From: Candidatus Eiseniibacteriota bacterium
Lineage (GTDB): Bacteria > Eisenbacteria > RBG-16-71-46 > CAIMUX01
Direction: 5' to 3'
DNA: 64,000 nt
Assembly: GCA_020633975.1 (NCBI GenBank)
Contig: JACKCR010000007.1
Coordinates: 62,001-126,000 of the forward strand
The translations under genes and the position numbers were made by a program. Below are positions 59,743 to 64,000 of the stretch, in pieces. How positions within the stretch are numbered: position 1 is the stretch's first letter; every line of letters starts with the position of its first letter. The notes beneath the pieces are model-generated. The model had not been told where the DNA came from. It was given only the letters and a program-made list of their open reading frames with translations, and did not search any database.

Positions 59743-61293
59743 ATGGCGGACACTCCCCGTGATCAGTGGAAGTCCAAGCTCGGGTTCATCCTGGCTGCCT
59801 CCGGGTCCGCCATCGGGCTAGGCAACATCGTCTTCTTCGCAGCGAACGCCTACAAGTTCGGGGCCGGGGCGTTCTACGTGCCCTACCTCGTGGCGCTGTT
59901 CCTGCTCGGCATCCCCGTCATGATCATGGAGCTGGGGATCGGGCACCGCACTCAGCGAGCCTATCCCGAGGCGATGTACCAGCTCGGCGGGATCAAGGGC
60001 GAGTGGATCGGATGGTTCGGGCTCCTCAACGCCAGTGTGATCACGATGTACTACATCACGATCCTGGGGTGGGTGCTCGGGATGTGGATCGGGGCGTTCG
60101 GTTCCTTGTGGGAGTCGCAAGCAGTTCCGGCGTTCGGGCTTCCGGAGGGCGCACTCTCGAACTCGATGTCGTACTTCTTCGGAATGATCTCGAAGTACGA
60201 AACGGTGGCTTACGTCGTCATCGTCTGGATCATGAACGCAGTGATCGTCTGGTCGGGAACCAAATCGATCGAGCGGGCGGTCAAGATATTCGTCCCCGTC
60301 ATGTGGCTCTTCATGATCATCCTGATCTTCCGCGGAATCACGCTACCAGACGGTCCGCAGGGGATCCTGCTCCTCTTCACTCCGGACTTCGAGGTGATGA
60401 AGGACTTCGAGGTCTGGCAGGGCGCGTTCTCCCAGATCTTCTTCACGCTCTCCCTGGGGTTCGGGATCATGGCGACCTACGCCTCCTACCTCCCGAAGAA
60501 GTCGGATCAGACCTCGAACGCCCTCACCATCTCGTTCATGAACTGCGCGTTCGAGTACATCGCGGGCCTCGCGGTCTTTGCGGTCCTCTTCGCCTTCGCG
60601 ATCGTCCCACGGGCCTCGACTCTGAGCATGACGTTCTTCGTCCTGCCTGAAGGGATCGGCTCCTTCCCGGTCGGCGTCCAGCTGTTCGGCGTCATGTTCT
60701 TCACGCTTCTCCTCACCGCGGGGCTGACCTCGTCCGTGTCGCTGGTCGAGGCGCTGGGGGCCGGGGTCATCGACAAGTTCGGGATGGACCGGAAGAAGGT
60801 GGTGCTGATCGTCTCTGCGATCGGAACGGTCGGGTCCGTGATGTTCGCGCTCCCGATGGTCATCGACCCCTCACTCGATGGCAACGGGACGTTGGGTCTC
60901 ACCCTGCTCGACTTCTTCGATCACTGGGCGTTCTCGTACGGCCTCCTCATCTGTGGTCTCCTCGAGTGCCTGCTCATCGGATGGGTCCTGGGACCAGAGA
61001 AGCTCCGAGAGTCGATCAACCCACACTCGAGGATCAAGCTCGGTCCACTCTTCGACTGGATGATCAAGCTCGTGATCCCGGCCGTGATCCTCGTCATCCT
61101 CGGTTTCTCGATCGCTTCAGAGATGTCGAAAGGTGGTCTCTACGGATCGACGGTAGAGACCGGAACGATGCAGAACCTCCACGTGCTCGTACTCGCCGGT
61201 TGGCTCGTCTTCACGATTCTCGGATCGATGGCACTGACCGCCGCAGGCGGGTTCCGGCGGAACGGATCGAGCCAAGGAGGATCCGATGCGTAA
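59743..61293 (+). CDS. sodium-dependent transporter, NSS/SNF family
   Basis: A 516-residue transporter with about twelve membrane helices. The first helix carries ASGSAIGLGNIVFF, a variant of the family sodium-site motif GSAVGLGNIWRF. The signature is followed by AGAFYVPYLVALFLLGIPVMI and MELGIGHR. The usual W-R-F-P after the glycines is F-F-A-A here, so the substrate site is changed. NSS proteins move amino acids or amines with sodium. Its stop overlaps by 8 bases the next gene, a small membrane protein, which suggests a subunit. Shine-Dalgarno TGGAGCG. Confidence 0.9.
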   Translation: MADTPRDQWKSKLGFILAASGSAIGLGNIVFFAANAYKFGAGAFYVPYLVALFLLGIPVMIMELGIGHRTQRAYPEAMYQLGGIKGEWIGWFGLLNASVITMYYITILGWVLGMWIGAFGSLWESQAVPAFGLPEGALSNSMSYFFGMISKYETVAYVVIVWIMNAVIVWSGTKSIERAVKIFVPVMWLFMIILIFRGITLPDGPQGILLLFTPDFEVMKDFEVWQGAFSQIFFTLSLGFGIMATYASYLPKKSDQTSNALTISFMNCAFEYIAGLAVFAVLFAFAIVPRASTLSMTFFVLPEGIGSFPVGVQLFGVMFFTLLLTAGLTSSVSLVEALGAGVIDKFGMDRKKVVLIVSAIGTVGSVMFALPMVIDPSLDGNGTLGLTLLDFFDHWAFSYGLLICGLLECLLIGWVLGPEKLRESINPHSRIKLGPLFDWMIKLVIPAVILVILGFSIASEMSKGGLYGSTVETGTMQNLHVLVLAGWLVFTILGSMALTAAGGFRRNGSSQGGSDA

Positions 61294-61774
61294 TCGCGGG
61301 AACATCTTGGACCGGCTGCTTCCGCGGTTGTCTCCTCGGTTCTGTTTGCGGTTCTGTCTTCAATTCTCTCTTGGGCTCGTCCTGCTGAGTTCGTGCATCA
61401 CGGGAGTCCGCGCAGCCGAGCTCACTGTCGACGTCGATCATCCGACTCGCGGGGAAACGGTGCACGTTCGTATCTCCGGAGTGGACGATCCCACACAGGT
61501 CGAATTGAGCGCCGCCTACCGTCCGGGGAGTGCGACAGAGGATGTGATACCGGTCGGCCGTTTCGGTGCGGACGGTTCGGTCGCGTGGACACCGGCTATC
61601 GCCGGTCTCTCGCGGCTCTCCGCCCTCGGCGGAGATGGAACTGCCGTGACGACCCGGGACGTAGCCGTGCGGTTCGACTCGTCACCGCCCCTCGGAATCC
61701 TCATTCTCCTCGTTGCGGGACTTCTGCTCTTCGGGGGAACCACCGTGATGCTGAGGCGAGCACTGGAAGACTAG
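61286..61774 (+). CDS. small membrane protein coupled to the NSS transporter
   Basis: A 162-residue protein. The ATG follows AAGGAGG, which lies inside the transporter gene. A signal segment (about 15-43, Arg-rich then LGLVLLSSC) is followed by an Ig-like beta domain (ELTVDVDHPTRGETVHV) and one C-terminal transmembrane helix (LGILILLVAGLLLFGG) with a short basic tail. Some NSS systems need a small second subunit (MetP/MetS is the known case), but this protein is longer and differently built. I do not recognise its family. Confidence 0.65.
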   Translation: MRNRGNILDRLLPRLSPRFCLRFCLQFSLGLVLLSSCITGVRAAELTVDVDHPTRGETVHVRISGVDDPTQVELSAAYRPGSATEDVIPVGRFGADGSVAWTPAIAGLSRLSALGGDGTAVTTRDVAVRFDSSPPLGILILLVAGLLLFGGTTVMLRRALED

Positions 61775-61975
61775 TCTCGCCCTCGCGCCGACTTCGTGCT
61801 GCAGGGAGGCTCTATGCAGGGAGAAGGTGGGGAACGGCGTCTTGGTGGCGAATTCTAAGTTGAGGTGCTCTCGGTCAGGAATCGCAGGAAGACCGAACCG
61901 CCGCTCCCCGAAGCACGAGGGATACCAGCACAGACCAGTTGGGTGCAAGCACCGTCTGTGCTTTGATTCCGGGTC

Positions 61976-62863
61976 ATGACTAACACAAACGACGACAACG
62001 CTTCCGACGACCGACCGGAAGGGGCCACCCCGATCGCGACCGGAACTGGCACCGAAGCGCCGGCGGATCCAAAGATGCACAATGCGATCGATCTCGGCTA
62101 CGTGGGAGCTCGGGACGAGGGTGCCCTCGACGCCGTGTTCGGGGTTCTCGCTGACCTCGTGCGCTGGCAGGACCTTGCTCAGTTCGCCCGAGGAACGACG
62201 GCTTCTACGCCGGAAGTCTCCGGTGTCGTCGTGCTGTCTAGTGGCGACGACCCGGCTTCACAGCGGGCCGAGACATCAGGATCGCCCGTCGCCGCGGAAT
62301 CGCCCCAACCACCTGCTCCGCCTGTCCGCCGGATCGAGGAACTCGCGAGCGGCGAAGCGTTGGAGCAGTTCATCGACGAGGCCGTTGCGTATAGGGAAGT
62401 ACTGGCCCTCTTCCGCAAGGAGTGGACGACGGCCGATCTCGTCGCGTTCAACGTACGGAATCGCTATCGGGTGATCGGCCATGACCCGAAGAAGCACACG
62501 CTCATCGGCCGCTTGGTTGCCAAGGCCAAGGACCACCCACGCGACGCCTTGGCGCGAGAGATCACGGACCTCTTCCTCTCGGCCATCGCAAAGCCGATGA
62601 CACGGCGGAAACACGCACACGTGATGTCTCACGTGGCGGAGCTTCTCGCGTCCAAGTCGAGTGGGACCGAGCAGTCGGAACTCGAGAGCGCCATCGCATC
62701 CTACGCATCGGGAGCAGCGCCTCGAAGCGTTCCGCTCGGCGTACTTCGTGACCAAACACGTCGGACCGGAATCGCGGGGCTGGCCGCGCAGTCCTACCTA
62801 TTCCCCGACGACGTTACGTTGCTTTGCGTCTTCGGCCCGGACGGATCGGACGATCCGAAGTAG
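61976..62863 (+). CDS. DUF1722 (YbgA-like) domain protein
   Basis: A 295-residue protein. The C-terminal ~140 residues match DUF1722: DLVAFNVRNRYRVIGHDPKKH, the TRRKHAHVMSHVAELL helix, SELESAIASYASG and VPLGVLRDQT, then QSYLFPDD. The N-terminal ~140 residues are low in known motifs, with a Ser/Pro-rich linker, and replace the DUF523 part often fused to DUF1722. Function of DUF1722 is unknown to me. It ends 2 bases from the stop of the converging enoyl-CoA hydratase gene. Confidence 0.7.
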   Translation: MTNTNDDNASDDRPEGATPIATGTGTEAPADPKMHNAIDLGYVGARDEGALDAVFGVLADLVRWQDLAQFARGTTASTPEVSGVVVLSSGDDPASQRAETSGSPVAAESPQPPAPPVRRIEELASGEALEQFIDEAVAYREVLALFRKEWTTADLVAFNVRNRYRVIGHDPKKHTLIGRLVAKAKDHPRDALAREITDLFLSAIAKPMTRRKHAHVMSHVAELLASKSSGTEQSELESAIASYASGAAPRSVPLGVLRDQTRRTGIAGLAAQSYLFPDDVTLLCVFGPDGSDDPK

Positions 62864-62865
62864 GA

Positions 62866-63669
62866 CTACCCTCGCTTGGCGAGGCTCTCCACGACGGCAG
62901 TGATCCGGCGCTGCGTCTCGGGCGAGAACCAGGCGTCGAGGAACGCTTCGTCGTCCCGCGCCGTCGTGAGCCCTTCGTGGAGCGCGGGCCGAAGCTGCTC
63001 CTTCAGACGACGCGTCGCGCGGCCCGTCGATTGTGTAAAGGTCTGAGCCACCGACTCGGCCAGAGACGTGAGTTCGGACGCCGGGACGACCTGGTCGAGA
63101 AGGCCGACGGCGAGTGCATCCTGGGGAGCGTAGAGGCTCCCGGTGAGTACGATCTCGTTTCGTCGCGCTCCCGGCGGAAGCGACACGTCTACGATCTCCG
63201 CCACGATCGAGGGGACGGGAAGACCGATCGCGGACTCCTTCAGCCCGAGTACGTAGGACGTCCCCTTGGGTGTGGCATCCGCTCCGATCCGGACGTCGCA
63301 CGCCAATGCCAGCACGGTGCCCCCTGCAACCGCATGCCCATTCACGACCGCTATCGTCGGTCGGGGCAACGTCGCGATCCGACGGAAGACGTGATCGAAC
63401 TGCCGCACGAACGCCTCCATCTCCTCCCGATCGAATTGGAGGAGAGTCGTGAGATCGAGTCCGGCGGAGAACGCCGCTCCCTGCCCCGTGAGGAGAACCG
63501 GGCGGGATGCCCGATCGAGTTCGAAGCCAGGAGGGTCGCCCAGCGCAGACAAGGTGCCGAGTGTTTCGTCCATCGCGGTGAGGAAGTCGGGTCCGACCGC
63601 GTTCGCTCGCCCGAGTTCGAGATGAACCCAGTCCCACTTCTCATGGCATTCGATCCGAATCTCACCCAT
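62866..63669 (-). CDS. enoyl-CoA hydratase/isomerase family protein
   Basis: A 267-residue crotonase-fold protein. AAFSAGLDL and GHAVAGGTVLALACDVRIGA give the oxyanion hole and the CoA-binding turn. ESAIGLPVP carries one possible acid (E). Members hydrate or isomerise acyl-CoA esters; the catalytic residues are not fully diagnostic here, so the exact reaction is open. Start ATG at 63669 with AAAGGAG upstream. It is convergent with the DUF1722 gene and divergent from the MOSC gene. Confidence 0.88.
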   Translation of the reverse strand: MGEIRIECHEKWDWVHLELGRANAVGPDFLTAMDETLGTLSALGDPPGFELDRASRPVLLTGQGAAFSAGLDLTTLLQFDREEMEAFVRQFDHVFRRIATLPRPTIAVVNGHAVAGGTVLALACDVRIGADATPKGTSYVLGLKESAIGLPVPSIVAEIVDVSLPPGARRNEIVLTGSLYAPQDALAVGLLDQVVPASELTSLAESVAQTFTQSTGRATRRLKEQLRPALHEGLTTARDDEAFLDAWFSPETQRRITAVVESLAKRG

Positions 63670-63760
63670 CGCGTTCGAGTCTCCTTTGGCTTGCTCGTCG
63701 CCGAGCGATGTCCTTACCTTAGTGCTTCGCAGTCGTCCTGGGATCAGAAGGAGCTTCTGG

Positions 63761-64000
63761 ATGGAACATCACGTGCTCAGACTCTGGTACCGCCCCGCAC
63801 CGGGTGCGACCCCGATCGAAGTCCAGAGCCTCGATCTCGTCGCCGGTCAAGGCGTCGACCTCGACCATACGAGAGGGTCGATGCGGCATGTCACCATCGT
63901 CTTCGAAGACGACTGGCGACGAGCCGCCGAGGAAGCGGGGGACGCAGACCTCGACCCCGTGGGTCGACGAGCGAACGTCCTCCTGTCGGGAGGCGGGGGT
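63761..64000 (+). CDS. MOSC-domain protein, cut by the window end
   Basis: The first 80 residues of an open frame that runs off the window. The ATG at 63761 follows AAGGAG by 9 bases. TRGSMRHVTIVFEDDW and PVGRRANVLLSGG match the start of MOSC domains, which relate to molybdenum-cofactor sulfurases. Domain size suggests about 70 to 80 more residues beyond the edge. Confidence 0.7.
   Translation, partial: MEHHVLRLWYRPAPGATPIEVQSLDLVAGQGVDLDHTRGSMRHVTIVFEDDWRRAAEEAGDADLDPVGRRANVLLSGGGG

Noticed and set aside
1-64000. Mobile elements, CRISPR arrays, tRNA or rRNA genes
   Set aside because: No transposase, integrase, regular spaced repeats, or tRNA/rRNA signatures were recognised in any interval.

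Overview
The window is about 64 kb of GC-rich, densely coded bacterial chromosome without rRNA, tRNA, insertion sequences, phage genes or CRISPR. The cell is diderm: it has an Omp85-type barrel, a lipoprotein, several secreted proteins and a PEP-CTERM protein. Four large exported proteins end in a FlgD-like/T9SS-type Ig segment, and cysteine-rich exported modules are present. Together these suggest an uncultured FCB-superphylum-like lineage such as Eisenbacteria, Krumholzibacteriota or Latescibacterota. This assignment is inferred from protein style and not proven.

Layout. 0-1.7 kb: thiamine thiazole genes thiS-thiG-thiE/tenI. 1.9-7.8 kb: a secreted Vps62-like protein, a TPR protein-ECF sigma-anti-sigma operon, an Smr protein and a possible Stv-like protein. 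8-16.8 kb: a radical SAM/DUF2344 fusion, a CheW protein split by a CZB zinc module, a PEP-CTERM protein with a palindromic upstream site, P5C dehydrogenase coupled to a beta-CASP nuclease, and a DinB-like protein. 16.9-23.6 kb (minus strand): sulfide:quinone oxidoreductase with a small partner, then a bacterial topoisomerase VI operon (B, A, CPBP protease). A small HTH/AT-hook protein diverges from topoisomerase VI. 23.8-30.9 kb: a Cys-rich exported protein, a subtilase, an MFS transporter and FabI. 31.4-35 kb: a sugar N-acetyltransferase, a glycosyltransferase, a membrane protein and a threonine-synthase-like protein without the PLP lysine. 35-44 kb: two more subtilases, a coupled M17 and HExxH peptidase pair, and a large lipoprotein. 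44-50 kb: an exported RidA, a two-component system and topA. 50-58 kb: a TPR/Omp85 pair, a GNAT-HAD fusion, a PHP phosphoesterase, and a second ECF sigma/anti-sigma/TM2-like cluster. 58-64 kb: gnd, an NSS transporter with a coupled membrane partner, DUF1722, an enoyl-CoA hydratase and the start of a MOSC protein.

Gene co-operation. Most same-strand neighbours overlap by ATGA, GTGA or TGATG, so operons can be read with some confidence: thiSG-thiE; TPR-sigma-anti-sigma; putA-type dehydrogenase/beta-CASP; topoVI B-A-CPBP; SQR-small protein; acetyltransferase-GT-TPR; M17-SprT-like; response regulator-kinase; Omp85-TPR; sigma-anti-sigma-TM2; NSS-partner.

The most unusual content is the archaeal/eukaryotic-type topoisomerase VI locus. 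It faces an AT-hook protein across a regulatory region with a phased 10-bp direct repeat and a strong hairpin. Next are the CheW-CZB insertion and the degenerate threonine synthase.
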